64,000 nt of DNA, from the NCBI GenBank assembly GCA_947172415.1, contig OX359199.1:2072001-2136000 (forward strand), read 5' to 3'. This DNA comes from Chondrosia reniformis. Its lineage: Eukaryota > Porifera > Demospongiae > Chondrillida > Chondrillidae. A program made the position numbers and the translations under genes. Shown one piece after another: positions 11,801 through 22,900 of this stretch. Within the stretch, counting starts at the first letter, position 1. Every line of letters starts with the position of its first letter. The notes under the pieces are model-generated. The model saw nothing but the letters and a program-made list of their open reading frames with translations, was not told where the DNA came from and did not search any database.

Positions 11801-14734
11801 GTAAGTGTGTGGGCCTATATACTGTAAGTGAGTAGGAGGTACCTTTCTGGTTGAGCCATTGTAATGTGATTGGAGAACTACACATTCTGTATACTGCAGT
11901 GTGTAATTCTTGGCTAATAGTATTGCCATATTAACCTATATACAATTAAGTAGAGTTTGTGTGTTTGTTTGTTACCGCTATACTCCGTCGTTTCTGAACG
12001 AAATGAAGTCTAACTCTCACGGATTATGGAGTATCACTTGGGAAGTGACCTGAAGTATTTCATTTACGAAATTCGCTGCTGCGGAGAAGAGCGTCCAGTC
12101 TCAAATTTATGTACGCTAAAGACGCCATTTTTTATTTAATTTTTAATTTTTTTAAACTCGCCGTCTAGCTGCTGTTTCAACGCAGGATCGTTGTTCGTAA
12201 CCATGTAAATGCTTACTGAATAGTGTTTCTATTCTGCTGTTGCTAAGGCACGCTTGCTAATGCAAAGTGCTTAACCTGAACATGCCTTGCAAGCGGGGCT
12301 CTTTGTCAGAGACGAATTCTCGAGCAAAGCGAGCGCGCACTTCAAACTTAAATGAATGTGAACAACTCAGTATGATGCGAATGTGAACAATGCGCCGTAG
12401 CAGAGAAGCCCGCCACAGGTGGTTTTCCATGCTTGTAATATATAATATCATACATAATAATTGTATGATTCTGGATTTTGCCTCCTCCATTCATGTCTCC
12501 TGATTATGAGCTAATGAGCCAAAGTTCATTAGAGAGGGGAACCAGATTTTGCCCTTAGCTACCCAGGAGACGCAAGTGGGTGTGGTAAAATCCGGATTTA
12601 AATGATGATGATATCAGAGCTTTAAGATCAGCTTTAGATCTTTCTATAATATTTTGTACTTTCTGTACCAACAGCTAGTAAAGGGTTTTGGTCGCAAGCT
12701 CTCGGAGTTGGTGACTTTTATTATGAGCTTGGAGTTCAGATTATCGAGGTGTGTTTAGCAGCTAGAGATAGGAATGGTGGACTCATGAGCTTTGGTGAGC
12801 TGCAGACCAGACTGCTGGCAACTAGCGGAAAAACAAGAGGTGACGTGACAGAGTGAGTCTAATGCACTGTACATCAGTTATTGTATGAAATATGTAGGCC
12901 ATGAATAATCAATTGATAACCAAACCACAAATCATTATATTCAAACAACACAAAAGGGAAACACGCTTACTGGAATTTGAGCTGTTTTTGACCAACAGTG
13001 CTCTGCCACTGAGCTACAGTTGCCATAGAAATGATCTATTCATGCCTCCTTAAAACAATCCAATTACTTGGTTGCACCAAGCCTGTACAAATGGTATGAT
13101 GAAATTATAAATAGGATTGTGTTGTCTCAGCAAAGATAAGACTTTGGTCACTTGACTATTGGTCAGTGTAGTATTTTCAGTGACTAGCATAATTTAATTA
13201 TCATACACTAAAATATATGGTTATAGATAGTTATTGAGTGTAATCGCAGCGACTGGAATACACAATGAACAATTCAATTAATTTCCAGGACGTTTCGATC
13301 CGAGGACCTTACTCAACTGGTATAAAAACAAACTGAAACGACTGAAAGAAACCCTTCCTTCATTGGAAATTAATTGAATTGTTCATTGTGTATTCCAGTC
13401 GCTGCGATTACACTCAATAACTACGTATCTATAACCAGTACCCTCCATGCAGCAATGAGCCTTTACAATATCACTATAATATATGTATTAATATAATTAT
13501 TAGCCAGTTCAAATCCATGTGCTCAGTTTGTATACATTATAAGGTCATCTTAAGGATTGTACCTACGTACGTATACCATATATACATCTTCCGCAGGGAT
13601 GACTTGGCCAGAGCCATCAAAAAGATAAGAACATTAGGAGGAGGGTTTTCTGTAGTTCCCATTGGAGGAAAGCGATTTGTTCAATGTGTGCCAGGAGAAT
13701 TGAGTTTAGATCACACACAGGTTTTGCAATTGGCTGAGGTAAACCACTTGTAGCCAATGCTAAATCTTGTAATAGAGAAAGGTACAAATTAGGAGGTATA
13801 TATCACTAAAGCAATAAGCCTTGAGAGATACTACCATGTCAGGACTAGCTTATAAGAGTTGTAGAAAATTATAGATAATTAAAATCTCCAATCCCTCATT
13901 TTTCTATAACTATGTTCTTTAATAAACATTTATCTCATTTACAATCTGCTATGCTCTTCTCTCCTTCCTTTTCAAGTGTCACACAATAGAAATATCTAAA
14001 TATGTGATATATATCTTATACACAGTACGCAGTATTTGGGTATTAAAGTATGTATCTGAACATTGGCTCAATTGAGAATGTCCGTCGATATTTCCATATT
14101 ATGCATATATAATAGCTTTGTACAGGTTCAGTACTTGTTGACTCCCATGCTATCTACAATGTCCAGTTCTTATGTATACATATCATTATAACACTTGTAT
14201 GTTTTAGGCAAAAGCTTTTGTAACATTGTCTCAACTGAAAAAGGAGCTCGGCTGGACAGAAGAAAGGTCTCATCAAGTTATGGTCAGTGCTCTAAATGTA
14301 GTGCCATTGCCATACTTTCTTTAATTTACACCTCACTTGCTGCAGTAGCTGGTATCCTGAATATCCTGCTGTAATGACAATGTTCACTCTTTTAAAGCGC
14401 TTTTTTCTGTAAATGTCAAGTTTGTAAAAAATAAACTAACTTAAATGTGGTGATAAGATAAGAGGAGCTACGTATAGCTTTCAATGTTATTTATAGATCC
14501 ATATGTTAATAACTAAAAGATACTGATGTACGTATATACCTAAATTTTCATTTTACCTTACAATATAGCTCATAAGCTATATAGGTTGGTTTCTCTAGTA
14601 TATGTTTCTTCTACTCTAAGTGGCTATGTTATCTTGTGCAGGACCACTTGGTATACGAAGGCATGGCTTGGATTGATCAACAGTTGGAGGAAGTGCAGTA
14701 TTGGTTTCCAAGCTTCTTTCAAGACGTTATGTAA
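8801..14734 (+). CDS. SNF8: ESCRT-II subunit SNF8 (VPS22/EAP30)
   Basis: Vacuolar-sorting protein SNF8, the core ESCRT-II subunit that acts with VPS25 and VPS36 in sorting ubiquitinated membrane proteins into multivesicular endosomes. Seven exons join in phase: 8801-8851, 10178-10228, 10903-11041, 12675-12852, 13597-13738, 14208-14282, 14642-14734. The product is about 242 residues (human 258). The N-terminus MPRRVGVGAIKKQQLEK matches the family start. Conserved stretches are the coiled-coil helix with NFATKHRNEIKKDAEF, then GVGDFYYELGVQIIEV and the two winged-helix domains (DLARAIKKIRTLGGGF; GMAWIDQQ...YWFPSFF). The C-terminal tail after the second winged helix is shorter than in vertebrates. 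AATAAA lies at 14755-14760. Introns 1 and 3 carry minisatellites. It is convergent with SETD9, with 208 bases between the stop codons. Confidence 0.94.
9024..10005. repeat. 27-bp minisatellite, about 36 copies, in SNF8 intron 1
   Basis: The unit contains 'gtatcagtaactgttgtttg' plus 'tacccct'. Because 27 is a multiple of three, the array is open in frame for over 330 codons (repeating YPCISNCCL) but has no gene context, so I treat it as intronic. A variant block starting 'cctatatcag' occurs at 9380 and again 351 bases (13 units) later, which shows a segmental duplication within the array. Confidence 0.95.
10355..10440 (-). repeat. Partial copy of dispersed repeat family D
   Basis: Read on the minus strand it contains 'catagcatgtaggaaaatgg' followed by 'tgtattagaa', matching 7855-7895. 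It lies in SNF8 intron 2. Confidence 0.5.
11511..11834. repeat. 23-bp minisatellite, about 14 copies, in SNF8 intron 3
   Basis: The unit contains 'gtgtaggcctatatactgta' with some GTCT and GGGCCT variants and occasional short units near 11530 and 11655. It is a simple intronic array. Confidence 0.92.
11960..12430. other. CpG-rich island-like patch inside SNF8 intron 3
   Basis: CpG is rare in neighbouring introns except inside TACGTA. This patch has many CpGs in other contexts ('ctccgtcgtttctgaacg', 'ctgctgcggagaagagcg', 'gagcaaagcgagcgcgcac'). There is no convincing open frame. It could be an unmethylated regulatory element or a young insertion. Confidence 0.4.
12480..12612. repeat. Dispersed element fragment (flanked by 'gatgatgat'-type ends)
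   Basis: The phrases 'cattcatgtctcctgatta', 'gttcattagagaggggaacc' and 'atccggatttaaatgatgat' have diverged counterparts at about 7495-7565 and 24170-24275 ('catcatttggatttatccca', 'gttcacttttaatgggaac') and shorter ones near 5885. This indicates one short non-coding family. Confidence 0.45.
12905..13030 (-). mobile_element. tRNA-derived SINE
   Basis: On the minus strand it reads CTGTAGCTCAGTGGCAGAGC, a good tRNA A-box half, then a weak B-box-like AGCTCAAATTCCAG, and ends with a TTGTGGTTTGGTTATCA tail like that at 8430. The B box is degraded and the cloverleaf does not close, so it is not a tRNA gene. It lies in SNF8 intron 4. Confidence 0.6.
13219..13436. mobile_element. Foldback element with ~70-bp arms, SNF8 intron 4
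   Basis: The left arm begins 'ggttatagatagttattgag' and the right arm ends 'actcaataactacgtatctataacc', its reverse complement except for a few inserted bases. The arms continue through 'tgtaatcgcagcgactggaa' and 'acacaatgaacaattcaatt'. The ~75-base loop carries 'acgtttcgatccgaggacc'. There is no open frame. Confidence 0.85.
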
Positions 14735-14942
14735 CATTTTGTTGTACATTTCATAATAAATGTAAATCAATTTCATATAGATCATAGTACATTTACACAC
14801 AGAATGAATAAAGTTGAGAGTATGTACAATATTTTCAGTTTAATTTCCTTGTAAATGTTTTGACAGAATTAAATCTGATTTAAATTGAAATGGAGTGTTC
14901 TCGGTGAAGCATGCGCACTTAACTCTTTGTTGTTTAAGAATC

Positions 14943-17900
14943 TCAATCATCATGTGATGTATATAGTTCGGTAAAGTAACTTGAATACAATTCCTCATCA
15001 CACTGTATACGTCTTGTTGCCACCAACGGAACACATCGAATAAATCTACATGAGAGATGTATTGGGATGTATGAGATGTATTGGGATGTGCAGAGATGTA
15101 TTGGGATGTGCAGAGATGTATTGGGATGTGCAGAGATGTATTGGGATGTGCAGAGATGTATTGGGATGTGCAGAGATGTATTGGGATGTGTGGAGATGTA
15201 TTGGGATGTACGGGGATGTATTGGGATGTATGAGATGTATTGGGATGTGCGGGAATGTATTGGGATGTGTGGGGATGTATTGGGATGTACGGGGATGTAT
15301 TGGGATGTGTGGGGATGTATTGGGATGTGTGAGATGTATTGGGATGTGTGGGGATGTATTGGGATGTGTGGGGATGTATTGGGATGTGTGGGGATGTATT
15401 GGGATGTGTGAGATGTATTGGGATGTATGAGATGTATTGGGATGTATGAGATGTATTGGGATGTGTGGGGATGTATTGGGATGTGTGGGGATGTATTGGG
15501 ATGTATGAGATGTATTGGGATGTATGAGATGTATTGGGATGTGTGGGGATGTATTGGGATGTGTGGGGATGTATTGGGATGTATGAGATGTATTGGGATG
15601 TGTGGGGATGTATTGGGATGTGTGGGGATGTATTGGGATGTATGAGATGTATTGGGATGTGTGGGGATGTATTGGGATGTGTGGGGATGTATTGGGATGT
15701 GTGGGGATGTATTGGGATGTGTGGGGATGTATTGGGATGTGTGGGGATGTATTGGGATGTGTGGGGATGTATTGGGATGTGTGAGATGTATTGGGATGTG
15801 TGGGGATGTATTGGGATGTGTGAGATGTATTGGGATGTGTGGGGATGTATTGGGATGTGTGGGGATGTATTGGGATGTATGAGATGTATTGGGATGTATG
15901 AGATGTATTGGGATGTGTGGGGATGTATTGGGATGTGTGGGGATGTATTGGGATGTGTGGGGATGTATTGGGATGTATGAGATGTATTGGGATGTGTGGG
16001 GATGTATTGGGATGTGTGGGGATGTATTGGGATGTGTGGGGATGTATTGGGATGTGTGGGGATGTATTGGGATGTGTGGGGATGTATTGGGATGTGTGGG
16101 GATGTATTGGGATGTGTGGGGATGTATTGGGATGTGTGGGGATGTATTGGGATGTGTGGGGATGTATTGGGATGTGTGGGGATGTATTGGGATGTGTGGG
16201 GATGTATTGGGATGTGTGGGGATGTATTGGGATGTGTGGGGATGTATTGGGATGTGTGGGGATGTATTGGGATGTGTGGAGATGTATTGGGATGTGTGGG
16301 GATGTATTGGGACGTATGAGATGTATTGGGATGTGCGGAGATGTATTGGGATGTGTGGGGATGTATTGGGATGTGTGGGGATGTATTGGGATGTGTGGAG
16401 ATGCATTGGGATGTGTGGGGATGTATTGGGATGTGTGGGGATGTATTGGGATGTGTGGGGATGTATTGGGATGTGTGGGGATGTATTGGGATGTGTGGAG
16501 ATGCATTGGGATGTGTGGGGATGTATTGGGATGTGTGGGGATGTATTGGGATGTATGAGATGTATTGGGATGTGTGGGGATGTATTGGGATGTGTGGGGA
16601 TGTATTGGGATGTGTGGGGATGTATTGGGATGTGTGGGGATGTATTGGGATGTGTGGGGATGTATTGGGATGTGTGGGGATGTATTGGGATGTGTGGGGA
16701 TGTATTGGGATGTGTGGGGATGTATTGGGATGTGTGGGGATGTATTGGGATGTGTGAGATGTATTGGGATGTGTGGGGATGTATTGGGATGTGTGAGATG
16801 TATTGGGATGTGTGGGGATGTATTGGGATGTGTGGGGATGTATTGGGATGTGTGGGGATGTATTGGGATGTGTGAGATGTATTGGGATGTATGAGATGTA
16901 TTGGGATGTGCGGGGATGTATTGGGATGTATGAGATGTATTGGGATGTGTGGGGATGTATTGGGATGTGTGGGGATGTATTGGGATGTGTGGGGATGTAT
17001 TGGGATGTGTGGGGATGTATTGGGATGTGTGGGGATGTATTGGGATGTATGAGATGTATTGGGATGTGTGGGAATGTATTGGGATGTGCGGGGATGCTAC
17101 ACTAACAGAATCCTGCTGTAAAACAAAAGTTCTAAATACATGTTCACTTACGGTTCTGAAGTGATGAAATTTGTACCACCATAAAAAACATATGGCAAGA
17201 GAGATTGTTGTGGCAGAGACATATCCTTCATCTGTATGTTAAACTCTTCATATGACACATTTTGACAGCATTCTGTATGAGACACATATGAGAGTAGATA
17301 TAAATGTAGTTGATTTGTACAGATGAACCTTGTGCAGGTGATATATGTTTGTCAGCATGCTTTTTGAAGTAATCTATTGAGTATCATTTTAGCAGCAATT
17401 AGGTCTATTCTATTGATGTAAATGTATTGGTAGATATAGCGGTACCAATCAACTGCTGCTGTCTGTTCATTTAACTACGTATATGATCTGTAAAGCTACT
17501 AAATAATTCATGGCATTATACTAAGAGAAATATGGAGAAAAATATATAACCTCTTGTAAGGATACATTAATTTGTATATATATACATAGATACATACATA
17601 TATTGTAACTGCTAGGAAGTATTTGTTGGTATATAGCAGTGCTTTATTAAGGATCAGCAACAAATCAAGACTTCTAAATCTACCTAGTGTTTAACACCTA
17701 TGGCGGATATTGTTAGCTACCTAAAATCACAGCAAATACTTCCTAATAGTTACAACAATATATGTATCTATGTATACTAGCACATTATTGTGTATACAGT
17801 ATATCCTGAGATTGTCACCTTCTGCAGTTCCCTTCCCAGCAGTTACCACATTTATACCTGTCTGATCAGCTATTAAACAGACCTTTAAGGGAACAAGGCT

Positions 17901-19888
17901 GATGTACATCTAATTGCTTAAACACACACAGTATCAAGTAGCAAGCTAAACCTTCGATTATAATATTGTGCATTATCTTATACCCTTACCATTGCTGTAA
18001 TTATTAACATATTGCCCTATTGAGATTGGTAACAGAGGGGTAGCTGTGAGCCAATTCCAATCACCAGGAAGCAATGCTCCTCTACGATCTCTATTCAAGC
18101 ATGACCTATGAAACCACCAAACCTATATGTCACCAGCAGCTTCCTACCACACCAGTAGACTATTGAGCTACAGTGGTTACGTTTACTAGCCTGTATATAA
18201 TTCATCATATTTTTGTAGTTCATTATGGATGGATAGTTTTGGTACTGAACTTAGTTTTAGCAGTGTAAAATGGACAGAGTGTTTCCAGACATTCAGTCTG
18301 CACACCTTCCTCAGCCAAGATGACCACATATAAATATAAATATAGATTATCTATACCTAGTATAAATAAACTAGGGGAGGCAGACATAAAATTGGTACAA
18401 GAAGATGGAAAGGTGATGATGTAAGGGGGTAATTTCATTACCACTTCCTTTCCTCATTATTCAGTTTAATTTATGTCATATCTCACATAGTTTTAAATTG
18501 GCTGTTATTTCAGGTGCTCTAGACAACAATGTCCGTGATTTCACATTGATAAACTCAACACAAACAGCCAAAGTTCTCTGTCAATCATATTGGTTCATAC
18601 GAAGATGATATAGATTCCTTCTACGTCAAACTTATCTTTGAGTGGCACATCTTAAGTCTCTTCGAGCCTCTAAAGAGGCAGTGGGTTTATTTTCTTCTAA
18701 ATCGGACATTTCGACCCTGAGGGTTATCTTCAGCGACTGATGGACTGCTGCAGGCTACTTCTTTTATTAAAGACACTTTTAAAGACTTAAGATGTGCCTA
18801 TCAAAAGATATTGGTCCATGTTTGTAATCTGGCTTACTTGAATATACACTTTGATACACCTGTATGTTTCCCATCCACCAGCATACCATCGGAACACCTC
18901 AATATGTACTGGTTTCCAAATGATGCGATGAGCATTGGCTCTCCAGGAAAGTACAGAGTACCCGGGTAGAGGGCTACCATTTGTCCCTTTTCAACTGACC
19001 CTTTACTTACAAACACACCATTTCCAGCTCCAGTGATCAGACTTGCTTTAAGGGTTAAATTAAATCCCCATTCTTTAAACAGGACATCATCAACAGCACG
19101 TTGTAATTCCTCTGTACCGACCTTTGTGGTACAATGGTATGTCCTTCATATCGCAATGGTTGCATGCATAAGACAATAAAGTGTACAGTAACCAGTATTT
19201 GAGGTACGTACTACTACAATTAACTTCAATTAAAAGTTTTTGATTAAAAATGAACTAAGTAATGTAACCTATTGAACTTGTAGCATATTTAATGATAGGG
19301 ATTTCTTCTATAGCTGCACCAAACTTATCTTATATCATTGCTAAGTATTACATGAAGGTTAAGGACTGCAAAGGAGACTGGAGTTAGATTAACTAGGTTC
19401 TAGCTCATTTATTTCATTTTCTAATATTTACATGGCAATCCTTATATACAAAAGCCTGAGATGGATCAATGGCTTAATGGTTGCTAGGCAACTGCTGCTG
19501 TGTCCAACTTACTTGTCAATCATTTTCAACAACTGGATCAGTGACTGTCTTAATCTGACCTCCTCTTGAAATGGCATTTTGATTTCCTTAAAAATTTCAC
19601 GTTTGGCAGATCTAAGTGGGGAGAAATGTAAACATCGATTCTAGCATTAATATTGCTAAAGGATGTTAATCGACTATTAAAACCAAAAAACACGTACAGA
19701 GCTCGACTATGCACACATTCTGACGGTTCATCACCAGTTGGTAATCTATTCATACTAAACACAAGTATACAATCTCATAGACAATCCATCAGTGTGTACC
19801 ATCGACTCTACTAGTGCTAAGTTCACCTCTTCTTCCACAAAGCAGCGGTCCACGGGGTAAAACGACGTAAATAGTTCTTAAATGACAT
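14943..19888 (-). CDS. SETD9: SET-domain protein SETD9
   Basis: Seven minus-strand exons join in phase: 19827-19888, 19698-19754, 19513-19611, 18838-19143, 17990-18105, 17152-17272, 14943-15045. They give 287 residues (human about 299). The SET core is clear: GAGNGVFVSKGSVEKGQ, VALYPGTLYFPGEP, LRCSDGMLVDGK, GQYVNNYSN (AdoMet-binding NN region) and the final RCVPLVATRRIQCDEELY, where EELxxxY is the post-catalytic motif. SETD9 is a putative lysine methyltransferase whose substrate is little known. The family cysteine in VNNCSN is tyrosine here. Exons 1-2 rest on splice phase more than on similarity. The last intron is almost entirely a 20-bp satellite. The start codon is 8 bases from that of COX15. 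Confidence 0.85.
15050..17095. repeat. 20-bp G-rich satellite filling the last SETD9 intron
   Basis: About 2.05 kb of a 20-bp unit, GGGATGTGTGGGGATGTATT on the plus strand, mixed with 18-19-bp units in which 'gtggggatg' becomes 'gagatg', and with 'cagagatg' variants clustered at the 15.1 kb edge. It spans 97% of the 15046-17151 intron. Runs of three and four G on the plus strand could form quadruplexes. Open frames of 300-490 codons run through it on both strands; these are artefacts of periodicity. Confidence 0.97.
17582..17776. mobile_element. Foldback element in SETD9 intron 5
   Basis: The left end contains 'tacatagatacatacatat' then 'tgctaggaagtatttg'. The right end holds 'caaatacttcctaatagtta' then 'atatgtatctatgtata', the reverse complement with a few changes. 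The arms are about 45 bases and the interior is non-coding. Confidence 0.7.
18110..18185 (-). mobile_element. tRNA-like SINE head fragment
   Basis: The minus strand reads CACTGTAGCTCAATAGTCTA, resembling a tRNA A box, without a matching B box in place. It is probably a degraded SINE beside SETD9 exon 5. Confidence 0.35.
18632..18808. mobile_element. Foldback element with 'ttcgaccctgagggt' core, SETD9 intron 4
   Basis: The left arm 'gagtggcacatcttaagtct' pairs with the right arm 'agacttaagatgtgcctatc'. The centre has 'aaatcggacatttcgaccct' and 'gagggttatcttcag', related to 2310-2340 on the other strand. Confidence 0.65.
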
Positions 19889-19962
19889 TTGCTAAGATGA
19901 GCAGTAAAGCGATTCCTCATTTCATACAGAATGATCGCATTCCTCAGAAAGGAACAGCACTA
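19820..19962. promoter_or_regulatory. Ultra-compact SETD9/COX15 divergent start region
   Basis: The SETD9 ATG occupies 19886-19888 (minus) and the COX15 ATG 19897-19899 (plus). There is no room between them for two leaders, so each transcript must start inside the other gene's first exon, or unseen upstream leader exons must exist. An alternative in-frame COX15 ATG at 19882 would overlap the SETD9 start codon region. Confidence 0.55.
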
Positions 19963-22900
19963 GTAAGTAGCCAAGTGCAGAGCTCGAGGTAAATTTACAG
20001 AACATGTACATATTCAAAACTTAAAGACGGCCATACTTTTTTTGTTGCAATCCATCATTAAAAATGGCTAACCATTGCTTAGTGCCTTTGAGAAATCTAA
20101 GCAGTAGCTACATTTCAAGAGCTAACATTTGTACTGGAGTACGTGCTAATTACTTGCCCATGGTAATATTACTATATTTATTCTGCGCTCTTTGCAGAGC
20201 GATTGTATGGCATTAGCTATTGCCATAGTTTTACAAAAGCTGGATTAGTATTTTATATTATAGCATGTCAATGTTGTAGTTTCACGTATACTAATTTTCT
20301 GTCCTCACTTTGTAGGTACGACCTACCTTCTACAAAGTGCAGCTCCTGTTCAAAAGATCTAGAACAAATGTGTTAAAGTTGCTTCAACACCGTCCTGTCA
20401 CAACTGAAGCCATTATAAGTAGAAGACACAGAATTATTGGAGGATGGTTGCTGGGTTGCTGTGGAATGGTGGCAGGGGCAGTGCTCTTGGGTAGGTGATG
20501 ATTGAGTTTATACAAATGTAAGGACATTTAAAAATGAAGGAGAGAAGCGTGCTTGGCATGATGTGTAAGAAATGAGTGGAGTAATGGTAAATCTAGAGTC
20601 AAACGGAGATGATAGCTATGTCAATTATGCTCTATTGGAAAAACTATTACTCATTTGAAAAGGAACTCCAAGATGTTTAAGAACAGTCTGAACTAAATAT
20701 CCTTTATTTTTCAAATAAACATGTCTGAAATGACTCACAAAATATACAAAGACTTCCAGGGTCACTGATAAAGGGCGGAGTTCCCAGAAACAGCTGTCTG
20801 GTCCGGTGTAGAAGAAGAGAAGAAGGAGAAAATTCTTTATCCTCATTCAAAGCTCTCACTAGGTTTAGTTTCCTATAAGGCTTTTACTCCAAAGTAAAAA
20901 TAGGTTATATGTAAGAAAATGGATAATTCATTGAATAGGAATGATTAGTAGTACATACTCTTGAGCATGTAATTGAATAGAATGTGCTAATTTCTAAATT
21001 ATCTTCCTATATATTGTGATTTAGCATGGTTATGTTTCCTGTCATGTGTCCTGTCATGTTTCCTTACTGCCATTTTTAGAGACAGCTGTATGTCTGTGTT
21101 TATAGGAGGTGTGACTAGACTGACAGAGAGTGGTCTATCAATGGTTGACTGGCATCTCATTAAGGGGATGAAGCCACCACGAAGTGAAGAGGAATGGAAT
21201 AAGGAATTTGAAAAGTATAAACAATTCCCAGAGTACAAATAGTGAGCTTATTATTCATGATAAGTTTGGTATCTCCATGCTATTGTCAGTTAAATGGTCC
21301 ACCAGTTGCCCGAGGCCATTCACATGACGCCTTCAATGAGTATTACGGCCTTATCTGATACATAGAACATGAATCTACCATGTGGGTGTTGAATTGTTTA
21401 ATCTGTCAGTGTCAATCCAGTATTTGTATTGAAGAGCATTTCTTCAGTTACAATGCACTTAATCATAATGCAATCATAGTGAATGTGAATTTGATCAGTG
21501 GGAGTGTAAAGCCCTAAAAGTGTAAGGGTGTGTTAAGAGTGTGCCTCACGATGAAATTTAGTTACTGCCATTTGTGCCAGAATGCTGAGTTCCTATGGAA
21601 TCTAATTTAAGGGACACCACATCCTAATCTAATATAGTTCCACATCCTATGAGCCAGGCTGTCCTTTGCATTGTATTGTGTTGTCTTTCGACCTACTGAA
21701 GTGGAATGTTGTGTGTATGCATCAGTAGAGGCCTCAGGTGTTTGGGTGTGCTGGTGAAAGGATACACTATACCTACCCTAAATGAGAGGATACACTATAC
21801 CTACCCTAAATGAGAGGATACACTATACCTACCCTAAATGAGAGGATACACTATGCCTACCCTAAATGAGAGGATACACTATACCTACCCTAAATGAGAG
21901 TATACACTATACCTACCCTACTGTAAATAAATTCTTTGGTGACTGAGGAATAGAGCGGAAATCTTGTGTTTGCCAATTCATTCTTGAATGAATGTTTAAT
22001 GAATGATGTGTACAGCAACATTCTGGCATCTACAGTCTAATTAGAAGTAATGAGTTAACTCAGATGTTTATCATGTCCATGTGTTTCTATTGTTCTATGT
22101 AGTGTTCACCGTGATATTACTTTACAAGAATTCAAGAAAATCTTTTATATGGAATACTTTCATCGCATGTGGGGTAGAGCCATTGGTGTAGCCTTCCTGT
22201 TACCGGCAGGATACTTTTTAACAAAGGGATGGGTTTCAAGACAGCTTAGACATAGGATTATATTCCAAGGAAGTGTTTTGATATTTCAGGTCAGGTTTTC
22301 TGCTCCATCTAACAATGTCTGTATATGGATAATCTAACACACACTACTTCTTACGTACTACTGTACATCTACTTTAATTAGAGTATAGGGAAGTAAACCT
22401 AGAGAGAGCTTTGGATGAGGATACAAGAGTTTTCTCCTCCTCCTCTTCTTCCTGTTAATCCTATACATATATATGTAAGACTTAAAATCAAGAAGAAGAC
22501 AAAGAATCCCAGGGTCACTGATATACTGTAGGGTGGAATTTCCAGAAACAGCTGTCTGGGCCAGTGGAGAAGAAGAGAGGTAGAAGGAGAAAACTCTTGT
22601 ATCCTCATCCAAGGCTCTAACTAGATTTATTTCCCTATAGGCCTTTATTCTAAAGTAGTTGTAGCATGTTGAGAAATAGTGTGTTAGATTATTCCTATAT
22701 ACATATAACTACAGACTTCTATTATCTAGGGTCTCTTGGGATGGTATATGGTGAAGAGCGGTCTGGAGGAGAAGGAGAAGTCCTACGATATCCCTCGTGT
22801 TAGCCAGTACAGACTGGCTGCACATTTGGGTACAGCTCTAGTCTTGTACTCCTCAATGCTCTACACTGGCCTGGGGCTATTCCTCAAACCGCAAGGCTAT

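Noticed and set aside
12985-13025. tRNA gene on the minus strand
   Set aside because: The A box is good but the B box is degraded and no acceptor stem pairs; the same head recurs at 26880, so it is a SINE.
14943-17164. Many 60-490-codon frames on both strands at 15-17 kb, like a His/Pro/Thr-rich repeat protein
   Set aside because: They are periodicity artefacts of the 20-bp satellite. The minus-strand one only seems to have a real C-terminus because it runs into the true last SETD9 exon.
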